Below are positions 35,741 to 47,450 of a stretch of 64,000 nucleotides of DNA, in pieces. This DNA is from Amblyomma americanum (Eukaryota; Arthropoda; Arachnida; Ixodida; Ixodidae): the NCBI RefSeq assembly GCF_052857255.1, contig NW_027526728.1, forward strand, positions 38,729-102,728. The letters are read 5' to 3'. The notes beneath the pieces are model-generated. The model did no database searches. It saw only the letters and a program-made list of their open reading frames with translations, and was not told the DNA's origin. Within the stretch, counting starts at the first letter, position 1, and the number at the start of each line of letters is the position of its first letter. The position numbers and the translations under genes are program-made.

Positions 35741-37840
35741 GCGAAAACTTGTATTCCGGCTCAAAACAACGGGATACATCGTTTTAGATCGAAACTAGCA
35801 AGATTCACGAGCATCGATTTCACAAGTCGTCGAAGAGTAGACGAGAGAAAGGTGTAAACTTTTTATCTCAGAACTTCGCGAAAACTTGTATTCCGGCTCA
35901 AAACCACGAGATACATCGTTTTAGATCGAAACTAGCAAGATTCATGGGCATCGATTTTACAAGTCTTCGAAGAGTACACGAGAGAAAGGTGTTAACTTTT
36001 TCTCTCAGAACTGCGCGAAAACTTGTATTCCGGCTCAAAACAACGGGATACATCGTTTTAGATCGAAACCAGCAAGATTCACGAGCATCGATTTTACAAG
36101 TCGTCGAATAGTGGACGAGAGAAAGGTGTAAACTTTTTCTCTCAGAACTGCGCGAAAACTTGTATTCCGGCTCAAAAAAAACGGGATACATCGTTTTAGA
36201 TCGAAAGTAGCAAGATTCATGGGCATCCATTTTACAAGTCCTCGAAGAGTAGACGAGAGAAAGGTGTAAACTTTTTCTCTCAGAACTGCGCGAAAACTTG
36301 TATTCCGGCTCAAAACAACGAGATACATCGTTTTAGATCGAAACTAGCAAGATTCATGGGCATCGATTTTACAAGTCTTCGAAGAGTACACGAGAGAAAG
36401 GTGTAAACTTTTTCTCTCAGAACTGCGCGAAAACTTGTATTCCGGCTCAAAACAACGGAATACATCGTTTTAGATCGAATCTAGCAAGATTCACGAGCAT
36501 CGATTTTACAAGTCGTCGAAGAGTAGACGAGACAAAGGTGTAAACTTTTTCTCTCAGAACTGCACGAAAACTTGTATTCCGGCTCAAAACAACAAGATAC
36601 ATCGTTTTAGGTCGAAACTAGCGAGATTCACGAGCATCGATTTTACAAGTCGTCGAAGAGTAGACGAGAAAAAGGTGTAAACTTTTTCTCTCAGAACTGC
36701 GCGAAAACTTGTATTCCGGCTCAAAACAACGGGATAAATCGTTTTAGATCGAAACTAGCAAGATTCACGAGCATCGATTTTACAAATCGTTAGAGTACTC
36801 GAGAGAAAGGTGTAAACTTTTTCTCTCAGAACTGCGCGAAAACTTGTATTCCGGCTCAAAACAACGGGATACATCGTTTTAGATCGAAACTAGCAAGAGT
36901 CACGAGCATCGATTTTACAAGTCGTCGAAGAGTAGACGAGAATAAAGGTGTAAACTTTTTCTCTCAGAACTGCACGAAAACTTGTATTCCGGCTCAAAAC
37001 AACGGGATACATCGTTTTAGGTCGAAACCAGCAAGATTCACGAGCATCGATTTTACAAGTCGTCGAAGAGTAGACGAGAGAAAGGTGTAAACTTTTTCTC
37101 TCAGAACTGCGCGAAAACTTGTATTCCGGCTCAAAACAACGGGATACATCGTTTTAGATCGAAACCAGCAAGATTCACGAGCATCGATTTTACAAGTCGT
37201 CGAATAGTGGACGAGAGAAAGGTGTAAACTTTTTCTCTCAGAACTGCGCGAAAACTTGTATTCCGGCTCAAAACAACGGGATTCATCGTTTTAGATCGAA
37301 AGTAGCAAGATTCATGGGCATCGATTTTACAAGTCTTCGAAGAGTACACGAGAGAAAGGTGTAAACTTTTTCTCTCAGAACTGCGCGAAAACTTGTATTC
37401 CGGCTCAAAACAAAGGGATACATCGTTTTAGATCGAAACTAGCAAGATTCACGAGCATCGATTTTACAAGTCGTCGAAGAGTAGACGAGAGAAAGGTGTA
37501 ATCTTTTTCTCTCAGAACTGCACGAAAACTTGTATTCCGGCTCAAAACAACGGGATACATCGTTTTAGGTCGAAACTAGCAAGATTCACGAGCATCGATT
37601 TTACAAGTCGTCGAATAGTGGACGTGAGAAAGGTGTAAACTTTTTCTCTCAGAACGGCGCGAAAACTTGTATTCCGGCTCAAAACAACGGGATTCATCGT
37701 TTTAGATCGAAACTAGCAAGATTCACGAGCATCGATTTTACAAGTCCTCCAAGAGTAGACGAGAGAAAGGTGTAAGCTTTTACTCTCAGAACTGCGCGAA
37801 AACTTGTATTCCGGCTCAAAACAATGAGTTACATCGTTTT
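35740..37840 (+). repeat. Transition series between left and right domains
   Basis: This stretch carries the first XhoI/ScaI monomer (gttagagtactcgag, about 36789), an atctcagaacttcgcg monomer (35871), ctcaaaaccacgag, gaatctagc and gagacaaagg monomers that become common rightward, then aaaggg, gtgtaatc and gtgtaagctttt monomers (37310-37840) that belong to the 11-mer of the left side. A gagaataaagg monomer has one extra base near 36940. No tandem HOR covers it. Confidence 0.7.
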
Positions 37841-40800
37841 AGATCGAAACTAGCAAGATTCACGAGCATCGATATTGCAAGTCGTCGAAGAGTAGACGAG
37901 AGAAAGGTGTTAACTTTTTCTCTCAGAACTGCGCGAAAACTTGTATTCCGGCTCAAAACAACGGGATACATCGTTTTAGATCGAAACCAGTAAGATTCAC
38001 GAGCATCGATTTTACACGTCGTCGAAGAGTACACGAGAGAAAGGTGTAAACGTTTTCTCTCAGAACTGCGCGAAAACTTGTATACCGGCTAAAAAAAACG
38101 GGATACATCGTTTTAGATCGAAACTAGCAAGATTCATGGGCATCGATTTTACAAGTCGTCGAAGAGTAGACGAGAGAAAGGTGTAAACTTTTTCTCTCAG
38201 AACTGCACGAAAACTTGTATTCCGGCTCAAAACAACGGGGTACATCGTTTTAGATCGAAACTAGCAAGATTCACGAGCATCGATATTGCAAGTCGTCGAA
38301 GAGTAGACGAGAGAAAGGTGTTAACTTTTTCTCTCAGAACTGCGCGAAAACTTGTATTCCGGCTCAAAACAACGGGATACATCGTTTTAGATCGAAACCA
38401 GTAAGATTCACGAGCATCGATTTTACACGTCGTCGAAGAGTAGACGAGAGAAAGGTGTAAACTTTTTCTCTCAGAACTGCGCGAAAGCTTCTATTCCAGC
38501 TCAAAACAACGGGATACATCGTTGTAGATCGAAACTAGCAAGATATACGAGCATTGATTTTACAAGTCGTCGAAGAGTAGACGAGAGAAAGGTGTAAACT
38601 TTTTCTCTCAGAACTGCGCGAAAACTTGTATTCCGGCTCAAAACAACGGGATACATCGTTTAAGATCGAAACTAGCAAGATTCACCAGCATTGATTTTAC
38701 ACGTCGTCGATGAGTACACGAGAGAAAGGTGTAAACGTTTTCTCTCAGAACTGCGCGAAAACTTGTATACCGGCTCAAAAAAACGGGATACATCGTTTTA
38801 GATCGAAACTAGCAAGATTAACGAGCATCGATTTTACAAGTCGTCGAAGAGTAGACGAGAGAAAGGTGTAAACTTTTTCTCTCAGAACTGCGCGAAAACT
38901 TGTATTCCGGCTCAAAACAACGGGATACATCGTTTTAGGTCGAAACTAGCAAGATTCACGAGCATCAATTTTACAAGTCGTCGAATAGTGGACGAGAGAA
39001 AGGTGTCAACTCTTTCTTTCAGAACGGCGCGAAAACTTGTATTCCGGCTCAAAACAACGGGATTCATCGTTTTAGATTGAAACTAGCCAGATTCACGAGC
39101 ATCGATTTTACAAGTCCTCCAAGAGTAGACGAGAGAAAGGTGTAAACTTTTACTCTCAGAACTGCGAGAAAACTTGTATTCCGGCTCAGAACAATGGGTT
39201 ACATCGTTTTAGATCGAAACTAGCAAGATTCACGAGCATCGCTATTACAAGTCGTCGAAGAGTAGACGAGAGAAAGGTGTTAACTTTTTCTCTCAGAACT
39301 GCGCGAAAACTTGTATACCGGCTCAAAACAACGGGATACATCGTTTTAGATTGAAACTAGCAAGAGTCACGAGCATCGATTTTACACGTCGTCGAAGAGT
39401 ACACGAGAGAAAGGTGTAAACGTTTTCTCTCAGAACTGCGCGAAAACTTGTATACCGGCTCAAAAAAACGGGATACATCGTTTTAGATCGAAAGTAGCAA
39501 GATTCATGAGCATCGATTTTACAAGTCCTCGAAGAGTAGACGAGAGAAAGGTGTAAACTTTTTCTCTCAGAACTGCGCGAAAACTTGTATTCCGGCTCAA
39601 AAAAACGGGATACATCGTTTTAGATCGAAACTAGCAAGATTCATGGGCATCGATTTTACAAGTCCTCGAAGAGTAGACGAGATAAGGTGTAAACTTTTTC
39701 TCTCAGAACTGCGCGAAAACTTGTATTCCGGCTCAAAGCAACAAGCTACATCGTTTTAGATCGAAACTAGCAAGATTCATGGGCATCGATTTTACAAGTC
39801 TTCGAAGAGTACACGAGAGAAAGGTGTAAACTTTTTCTCTCAGAACTGCGCGAAAACTTGTATTCCGGCTCAAAACAAAGGGATACATCGTTTTAGATCG
39901 AAACTAGCAAGATTCACGAGAATCGAGTTTACAAGTCGTCGAAGAGTAGACGAGAGAAAGGTGTAATCTTTTTCTCTCAGAACTGCACGAAAACTTGTAT
40001 TCCGGCTCAAAACAACGGGATACATCGTTTTAGGTCGAAACTAGCAAGATTCACGAGCATCGATTTTACAAGTCGTCGAATAGTGGACGTGAGAAAGGTG
40101 TAAACTTTTTCTCTCAGAACGGCGCGAAAACTTGTATTCCGGCTCAAAACAACGGGATTCATCGTTTTAGATCGAAACTAGCAAGATTCACGAGCATCGA
40201 TTTTACAAGTCCTCCAAGAGTAGACGAGAGAAAGGTGTAAGCTTTTACTCTCAGAACTGCGCGAAAACTTGTATTCCGGCTCAAAACAATGAGTTACATC
40301 GTTTTAGATCGAAACTAGCAAGATTCATGAGCATCGCTATTACAAGTCGTCGAAGAGTAGACGAGAGAAAGGTGTTAACTTTTTCTCTCAGAACTGCGCG
40401 AAAACTTGTATTCCGGCTCAAAACAACGGGATACATCGTTTTAGATCGAAACCAGCAAGATTCACGAGCATCGATTTTACACGTCGTCGAAGAGTACACG
40501 AGAGAAAGGTGTAAACGTTTTCTCTCAGAACTGCGCGAAAACTTGTATTCCGGCTCAAAACAACGGGATACATCGTTTTGGATCGAAACTAGCAAGATTC
40601 ACGGGCATCGATTTTACAAGTCTTCGAAGAGTAGACAAGAGAATGGTGTAAACTTTTTCTCTCAGAACTGCGCGAAAACTTGTATTCCGGCTCAAAACAA
40701 CGGGATTCATCGTTTTAGATCGAAACTAGCAAGATTCACGAGCATTGATTTTACAAGTCGTTGAAGAGTATACGAGAGAAAGGTGTAAATATTTCTCTTA

Positions 40801-41490
40801 GAACTGCGCGAAAACTTGTATTCCGGCTCAAAACAACGGGATACATCGTTTTAGATTGAAACTAGCAAGAGTCACGAGCATCGATTTTACACGTCGTCGA
40901 AGAGTACACGAGAGAAAGGTGTAAACGTTTTCTCTCAGAACTGCGCGAAAACATGTATACCGGCTCAAAAAAACGGGATACATCGTTTTAGATCGAAACT
41001 AGCAAGATTCACGAGCATCGATTTTACAAGTCGTCGAAGAGTAGACGAGAGAAAGGTGTAAACTTTTTATCTCAGAACTGCGCGAAAACTTGTATACCGG
41101 CTCAAAACAACGGGATACATCGTTTTAGATCGAAACCAGGAAGATTCACGAGCATCGATTTTACAAGTCGTCGAAGAGTAGACGAGAGAAAGGTGTAAAC
41201 TTTTTATCTCAGAACTGCGCGAAAACTTGTATTCCGGTTCAAAACAATGGGATACCTCGTTTTAGATCGAAACTTGGAAGATTCACGAGCATCGATTTTA
41301 CGTCGTCGAAGAGTAGACGAGAGAAAGGTGTAAACTTTTTCTCTCAGAACTGCGCGAAAACTTGTATTCCGGCTCAAAACAACGGAATACATCGTTTTAG
41401 ATCGAAACCAGCAAGATTCACGAGCATCGATTTTACAAGTCGTCGAATAGTGGACGGGAGAAAGGTGTAAACTTTTTCTCTCAGAACTGC
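37835..41490 (+). repeat. Second copy of 30580-35740 lacking one 11-mer
   Basis: The first part (to about 40320) matches 30580-33065 at +7255 and the rest matches 34570-35740 at +5749/5750. The difference of 1506 equals the extra 11-mer unit in the other copy. The last HindIII monomer of the window is here (about 38486). Private changes include attcaccagc near 38682 and gagaatcgag near 39919. Confidence 0.85.
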
Positions 41491-42440
41491 GCGAAAACTT
41501 GTATTCCGGTTCAAAACAACGGGATTCATCGTTTTAGATCGAAAGTAGCAAGATTCACGAGCATCGATTTTACAAGTCCTCGAAGAGTAGACGAGAGAAA
41601 GGTGTAAAATTTTCTCTCAGAACTGCGCGAAAACTTGTATTCCGGCTCAAAAAAAACGGGATACATCGTTTTAGATCGAAACCAGCAAGATTCATGGGCA
41701 TCGATTTTACAAGTCCTCGAAGAGTAGACGAGAGAAAGGTGTAAACTTTTTCTCTCAGAACTGCGCGAAAACTTGTATTCCGGCTCAAAACAACGAGATA
41801 CATCGTTTTAGATCGAAACTAGCAACATTCATGGGCATCGATTTTACAAGTCTTCGAAGAGTACACGAGAGAAAGGTGTAAACTTTTTCTCTCAGAACTG
41901 CGCGAAAACTTGTATTCCGGCTCAAAACAACGGGATACATCGTTTTAGATCGAAACCAGCAAGATTCACGAGCATCGATTTTACAAGTCGTCGAATAGTG
42001 GACGAGAGAAAGGTGTAAACTTTTTCTCTCAGAACTGCGCGAAAACTTGTATTCCGGCTCAAAACAACGGGATTCATCGTTTTAGATCGAAAGTAGCAAG
42101 ATTCACGAGCATCGATTTTACACGTCGTCGAAGAGTACACGAGAGAAAGGTGTAAACGTTTTCTCTCAGAACTGCGCGAAAACTTGTATACCGGCTCAAA
42201 ACAACGGGATACATCGTTTTGGATCGAAACTAGCAAGATTCACGGGCATCGATTTTACAAGTCTTCGAAGAGTAGACAAGAGAATGGTGTAAACTTTTTC
42301 TCTCAGAACTGCGCGAAAACTTGTAGTCCGGCTCAAAACAACGGGATTCATCGTTTTAGATCGAAACTAGCAAGATTCACGAGCATTGATTTTACAAATC
42401 GTCGAAGAGTAGACGAGAGAAAGGTGTAAATTTTTCTCTC
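41491..42440 (+). repeat. Bridging monomers
   Basis: Seven monomers with aaagtagcaag, gtaaaattttc, a poly-A ggctc-aaaaaaaa-cggg unit, gagatacatcg, gaatagtgg, gtatacc with gttttggatcg, agacaagagaatgg and the acaaatcgtcg variant. Similar orders occur at 46050-46260 and 47270-47450 but no constant period links them. gcaacattcatgg (41824) and cttgtagtccgg (42322) are private. Confidence 0.6.
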
Positions 42441-45400
42441 AGAACTGCGCGAAAACTTGTATTCCGGCTCAAAACAACGGGATACATCGTTTTAGATCGA
42501 AACTAGCAAGAGTCACGAGCATCGATTTTACACGTCGTCGAAGAGTACACGAGAGAAAGGTGTAAACGTTTTCTCTCAGAACTGCGCGAAAACTTGTATA
42601 CCGGCTCAAAAAAACGGGATACATCGTTTTAGATCGAAACTAGCAAGATTCACGAGCATCGAGTTTAAAAGTCGTCGAAGAGTAGACGAGAGAAAGGTGT
42701 AAACTTTTTCTCTCAGAACTGCGCGAAAACTTGTATTCCGGCTCAAAACAACGGGATACATCGTTTTAGATCGAAACTAGCAAGATTCACGAGCATCGAT
42801 TTTACAAGTCGTCGAAGAGTAGACGAGAGAAAGGTGTAAACTTTTTATCTCAGAACTTCGCGAAAACTTGTATTCCGGCTCAAAACCACGAGATACATCG
42901 TTTTAGATCGAAACTAGCAAGATTCATGGGCATCGATTTTACAAGTCTTCGAAGAGTACACGAGAGAAAGGTGTTAACTTTTTCTCTCAGAACTGCGCGA
43001 AAACTTGTATTCCGGCTCAAAACAACGGGATACATCGTTTTAGATCGAAACCAGCAAGATTCACGAGCATCGATTTTACAAGTCGTCGAATAGTGGACGA
43101 GAGAAAGGTGTAAACTTTTTCTCTCAGAACTGCGCGAAAACTTGTATTCCGGCTCAAAACAACGGGATTTATCGTTTTAGATCGAAAGTAGCAAGATTCA
43201 CGAGCATCGATTTTACAAGTCCTCGAAGAGTAGACGAGAGAAAGGTGTAAACTTTTTCTCTCAGAACTGCGCGAAAACTTGTATTCCGGCTCAAAAAACG
43301 GGATACATCGTTTTAGATCGAAAGTAGCAAGATTCATGGGCATCGATTTTACAAGTCCTCGAAGAGTAGACGAGAGAAAGGTGTAAACTTTTTCTCTCAG
43401 AACTGCGCGAAAACTTGTATTCCGGCTCAAAACAACGAGATACATCGTTTTAGATCGAAACTAGCAAGATTCATGGGCATCGATTTTACAAGTCTTCGAA
43501 GAGTACATGAGAGAAAGGTGTAAACTTTTTCTCTCAGAACTGCGCGAAAACTTGTATTCCGGCTCAAAACAACGGAATACATCGTTTTAGATCGAATCTA
43601 GCAAGATTCACGAGCATCGATTTTACAAGTCGTCGAAGAGTAGACGAGACAAAGGTGTAAACTTTTTCTCTCAGAACTGCACGAAAACTTGTATTCCGGC
43701 TCAAAACAACAGGATACATCGTTTTAGGTCGAAACTAGCGAGATTCACGAGCATCGATTTTACAAGTCGTCGAAGAGTAGACGAGAAAAAGGTGTAAACT
43801 TTTTCTCTCAGAACTGCGCGAAAACTTGTATTCCGGCTCAAAACAACGGGATAAATCGTTTTAGATCGAAACTAGCAAGATTCACGAGCATCGATTTTAC
43901 AAATCGTTAGAGTACTCGAGAGAAAGGTGTAAACTTCTTCTCTCAGAACTGCGCGAAAACTTGTATTCCGGCTCAAAACAACGGGATACATCGTTTTAGA
44001 TCGAAACTAGCAAGAGTCACGAGCATCGATTTTACACGTCGTCGAAGAGTACACGAGAGAAAGGTGTAAACGTTTTCTCTCAGAACTGCGCGAAAATTTG
44101 TATACCGGCTCAAAAAAACGGGATACATCGTTTTAGATCGAACCTAGCAAGATTCACGAGCATCGATTTTAAAAGTCGTCGAAGAGTAGACGAGAGAAAG
44201 GTGTAAACTTTTTCTCTCAGAACTGCGCGAAAACTTGTATTCCGGCTCAAAACAACGGGATACATCGTTTTAGATCGAAACTAGCAAGATTCACGAGCAT
44301 CGATTTTACAAGTCGTCGAAGAGTAGACGAGAGAAAGGTGTAAACTTTTTATCTCAGAACTTCGCGAAAACTTGTATTCCGGCTCAAAACCACGAGATAC
44401 ATCGTTTTAGATCGAAACTAGCAAGATTCATGGGCATCGATTTTACAAGTCTTCGAAGAGTACACGAGAGAAAGGTGTTAACTTTTTCTCTCAGAACTGC
44501 GCGAAAACTTGTATTCCGGCTCAAAACAACGGGATACATCGTTTTAGATCGAAACCAGCAAGATTCACGAGCATCGATTTTACAAGTCGTCGAATAGTGG
44601 ACGAGAGAAAGGTGTAAACTTTTTCTCTCAGAACTGCGCGAAAACTTGTATTCCGGCTCAAAACAACGGGATTTATCGTTTTAGATCGAAAGTAGCAAGA
44701 TTCACGAGCATCGATTTTACAAGTCCTCGAAGAGTAGACGAGAGAAAGGTGTAAACTTTTTCTCTCAGAACTGCGCGAAAACTTGTATTCCGGCTCAAAA
44801 AAACGGGATACATCGTTTTAGATCGAAAGTAGCAAGATTCATGGGCATCGATTTTACAAGTCCTCGAAGAGTAGACGAGAGAAAGGTGTAAACTTTTTCT
44901 CTCAGAACTGCGCGAAAACTTGTATTCCGGCTCAAAACAACGAGATACATCGTTTTAGATCGAAACTAGCAAGATTCATGGGCATCGATTTTACAAGTCT
45001 TCGAAGAGTACACGAGAGAAAGGTGTAAACTTTTTCTCTCAGAACTGCGCGAAAACTTGTATTCCGGCTCAAAACAACGGAATACATCGTTTTAGATCGA
45101 ATCTAGCAAGATTCACGAGCATCGATTTTACAAGTCGTCGAAGAGTAGACGAGACAAAGGTGTAAACTTTTTCTCTCAGAACTGCACGAAAACTTGTATT
45201 CCGGCTCAAAACAACAGGATACATCGTTTTAGGTCGAAACTAGCGAGATTCACGAGCATCGATTTTACAAGTCGTCGAAGAGTAGACGAGAAAAAGGTGT
45301 AAACTTTTTCTCTCAGAACTGCGCGAAAACTTGTATTCCGGCTCAAAACAACGGGATAAATCGTTTTAGATCGAAACTAGCAAGATTCACGAGCATCGAT

Positions 45401-45470
45401 TTTACAAATCGTTAGAGTACTCGAGAGAAAGGTGTAAACTTTTTCTCTCAGAACTGCGCGAAAACTTGTA
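42440..45470 (+). repeat. 11-mer HOR, period about 1505 bp, two copies
   Basis: gaacttcgcg marks are at 42853 and 44357 (offset 1504), and gagatacatcg marks are near 43431 and 44936 (offset 1505); one A in a poly-A run makes the difference. Unit marks: agagtcacg, gtatacc, ttaaaagtcg, atctcagaacttcgcg, ctcaaaaccacgag, gttaac, gaatagtgg, gggatttatcg, aaagtagc, gattcatgggc, gagatacatcg, ggaatac with gaatctagc, gagacaaagg with gcacg, agcgagattc, gggataaatcg and the XhoI/ScaI monomer. It shares its length, but not its composition, with the 1506-bp 11-mer at 31.8 kb. Confidence 0.9.
42680..42816 (+). repeat. Reference monomer with the commonest base at each variable site
   Basis: This 137-bp copy serves as the type unit. 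Landmarks by monomer position: dyad arms at 9-16 and 28-35; the CpG cluster tgcgcg at 41-46; ttccggctc at 58-66; acgggatacatcg at 72-84; agatcgaaactagc at 89-102; a ClaI-type palindrome atcgat at 116-121; and gtcgtcgaa at 129-137. By hand count it has 27 C, 30 G and 11 CpG. At 10.5 bp per turn, 137 bp is 13.05 helical turns, so successive monomers keep nearly the same rotational face. The length is close to, but below, the 147 bp of a canonical nucleosome core. Confidence 0.95.
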
Positions 45471-47450
45471 TTCCGGCTGAAAACAACGGGATACATCGTT
45501 TTAGGTCGAAACTAGCAAGATTCACGAGCATCGATTTTACAAGTCGTCGAAGAGTAGACGAGAGAAAGGTGTAAACTTTTTCTCTCAGAACTGCGCGAAA
45601 ACTTGTATACCGGCTCAAAAAAACGGGATACATCGTTTTAGATCGAAACCAGCAAGATTCACGAGCATCGATTTTACAAGTCGTCGAAGAGTAGACGAGA
45701 ATAAACGTGTAAACTTTTTCTCTCAGAACTGCACGAAAACTTGTATTCCGGCTCAAAACAACGGGATACATCGTTTTAGGTCGAAACCAGCAAGATTCAC
45801 GAGCATCGATTTTACAAGTCGTCGAAGAGTAGACGAGAGAAAGGTGTAAACTTTTTCTCTCAGAACTGCGCGAAAACTTGTATTCCGGCTCAAAACAACG
45901 GGATACATCGTTTTAGATCGAAACCAGCAAGATTCACGAGCATCGATTTTACAAGTCGTCGAATAGTGGACGAGAGAAAGATGTAAACTTTTTCTCTCAG
46001 AACTGCGCGAAAACTTGTATTCCGGCTCAAAACAACGGGATTCATCGTTTTAGATCGAAAGTAGCAAGATTCACGAGCATCGATTTTACAAGTCCTCGAA
46101 GAGTAGACGAGAGAAAGGTGTAAAATTTTCTCTCAGAACTGCGCGAAAACTTGTATTCCGGCTCAAAAAAACGGGATACATCGTTTTAGATCGAAACCAG
46201 CAAGATTCATGGGCATCGATTTTACAAGTCCTCGAAGAGTAGACGAGAGAAAGGTGTAAACTTTTTCTCTCAGAACTGCACGAAAACTTTTATTCCGGCT
46301 CAAAACAACAGGATACATCGTTTTAGGTCGAAACTAGCGAGATTCACGAGCATCGATTTTACAAGTCGTCGAAGAGTAGACGAGAAAAAGGTGTAAACTT
46401 TTTCTCTCAGAACTGCGCGAAAACTTGTATTCCGGCTCAAAACAACGGGATAAATCGTTTTAGATCGAAACTAGCAAGATTCACGAGCATCGATTTTACA
46501 AGTCGTTAGAGTACTCGAGAGAAAGGTGCAAAATTTTTCTCTCAGAACTGCGCGAAAACTTGTATTCCGGCTCAAAACAACGGGATAAATCGTTTTAGAT
46601 CGAAACTAGCAAGATTCACGAGCATCGATTTTACAAGTCGTTAGAGTACTCGAGAGAAAGGTGTAAACTTTTTCTCTCAGAACTGCGCGAAAACTTGTAT
46701 TCCGGCTGAAAACAACGGGATACATCGTTTTAGGTCGAAACTAGCAAGATTCACGAGCATCGATTTTACAAGTCGTCGAAGAGTAGACGAGAGAAAGGTG
46801 TAAACTTTTTCTCTCAGAACTGCGCGAAAACTTGTATACCGGCTCAAAAAAACGGGATACATCGTTTTAGATCGAAACCAGCAAGATTCACGAGCATCGA
46901 TTTTACAAGTCGTCGAAGAGTAGACGAGAAAAAGGTGTAAACTTTTTCTCTCAGAACTGCACGAAAACTTGTATTCCGGCTCAAAACAACGGGATACATC
47001 GTTTTAGGTCGAAACCAGCAAGATTCACGAGCATCGATTTTACAAGTCGTCGAAGAGTAGACGAGAGAAAGGTGTAAACTTTTTCTCTCAGAACTGCGCG
47101 AAAACTTGTATTCCGGCTCAAAACAACGGGATACATCGTTTTAGATCGAAACCAGCAAGATTCACGAGCATCGATTTTACAAGTCGTCGAATAGTGGACG
47201 AGAGAAAGGTGTAAACTTTTTCTCTCAGAACTGCGCGAAAACTTGTATTCCGGCTCAAAACAACGGGATTCATCGTTTTAGATTGAAAGTAGCAAGATTC
47301 ACGAGCATCGATTTTACAAGTCCTCGAAGAGTAGACGAGAGAAAGGTGTAAAATTTTCTCTCAGAACTGCGCGAAAACTTGTATTCCGGCTCAAAAAAAA
47401 CGGGATACATCGTTTTAGATCGAAACCAGCAAGATTCATGGGCATCGATT
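45290..47450 (+). repeat. 9-mer HOR, period 1229 bp, about 1.8 copies
   Basis: The ggctgaaaacaac monomer near 45476 returns near 46705, and the following series (ggtcg, gtatacc, gaaaccagc, gagaataaacg or gagaaaaagg, ggtcgaaaccagc, gaatagtgg, aaagtagc, gtaaaattttc, gattcatgggc) is kept at +1229. At its centre a single XhoI/ScaI monomer is doubled (46441-46527 and 46576-46662, 135 bp apart). Confidence 0.83.
46420..46660 (+). repeat. Doubled gggataaatcg / XhoI-ScaI monomer
   Basis: cgggataaatcg at 46446 is repeated at 46581, both followed by acaagtcgttagagtactcgag. The 135-bp spacing reflects the 2-bp deletion carried by this subtype. Between them is a private gtgcaaaattttt. Other occurrences of the subtype (43913, 45415, 48836 and 54985) stand singly. 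Confidence 0.8.

Larger units (their letters stand above)
5390..38491 (+). repeat. Range of the HindIII marker subtype (14 copies)
   Basis: The combination gcgaaagcttctattccagc, usually with catcgttgtagatcg and gatat(a/t)cgagcattg, occurs near 5390, 6209, 13730, 15098, 16466, 17421, 20427, 21113, 22069, 23989, 24949, 28493, 31229 and 38486. I found none to the right of that. The linked changes at four or more sites show a single ancestral monomer spread by amplification. Confidence 0.85.

Noticed and set aside
29283..40764. Open frames of 60-145 codons on both strands, for example 29283-29699 (+), 40327-40764 (+) and 43017-43445 (-).
   Set aside because: All are translations of the satellite. 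Because 137 is not a multiple of three, the frame shifts with each monomer and soon meets a stop (for instance the TGA in ttttgagcc on the reverse strand). The same peptides recur wherever the same monomers recur, with no start context, domain or codon pattern suggesting a gene.
34541..41392. A protein-coding tandem gene family, suggested by identical predicted peptides at many places.
   Set aside because: The identity extends through all three frames and both strands and follows HOR copies, as expected of duplicated noncoding DNA. There is no excess of synonymous changes, and one-base indels are tolerated.
42680..42816. A CENP-B box (TTCG, 4 nt, A, 2 nt, CGGG) around ttccggctc...acggg.
   Set aside because: With CGGG fixed, the required A is C in most copies and the upstream four bases read gctc instead of TTCG. 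Poly-A variants restore the A but not TTCG. A cacggg variant near 11910 also lacks TTCG at the right distance.
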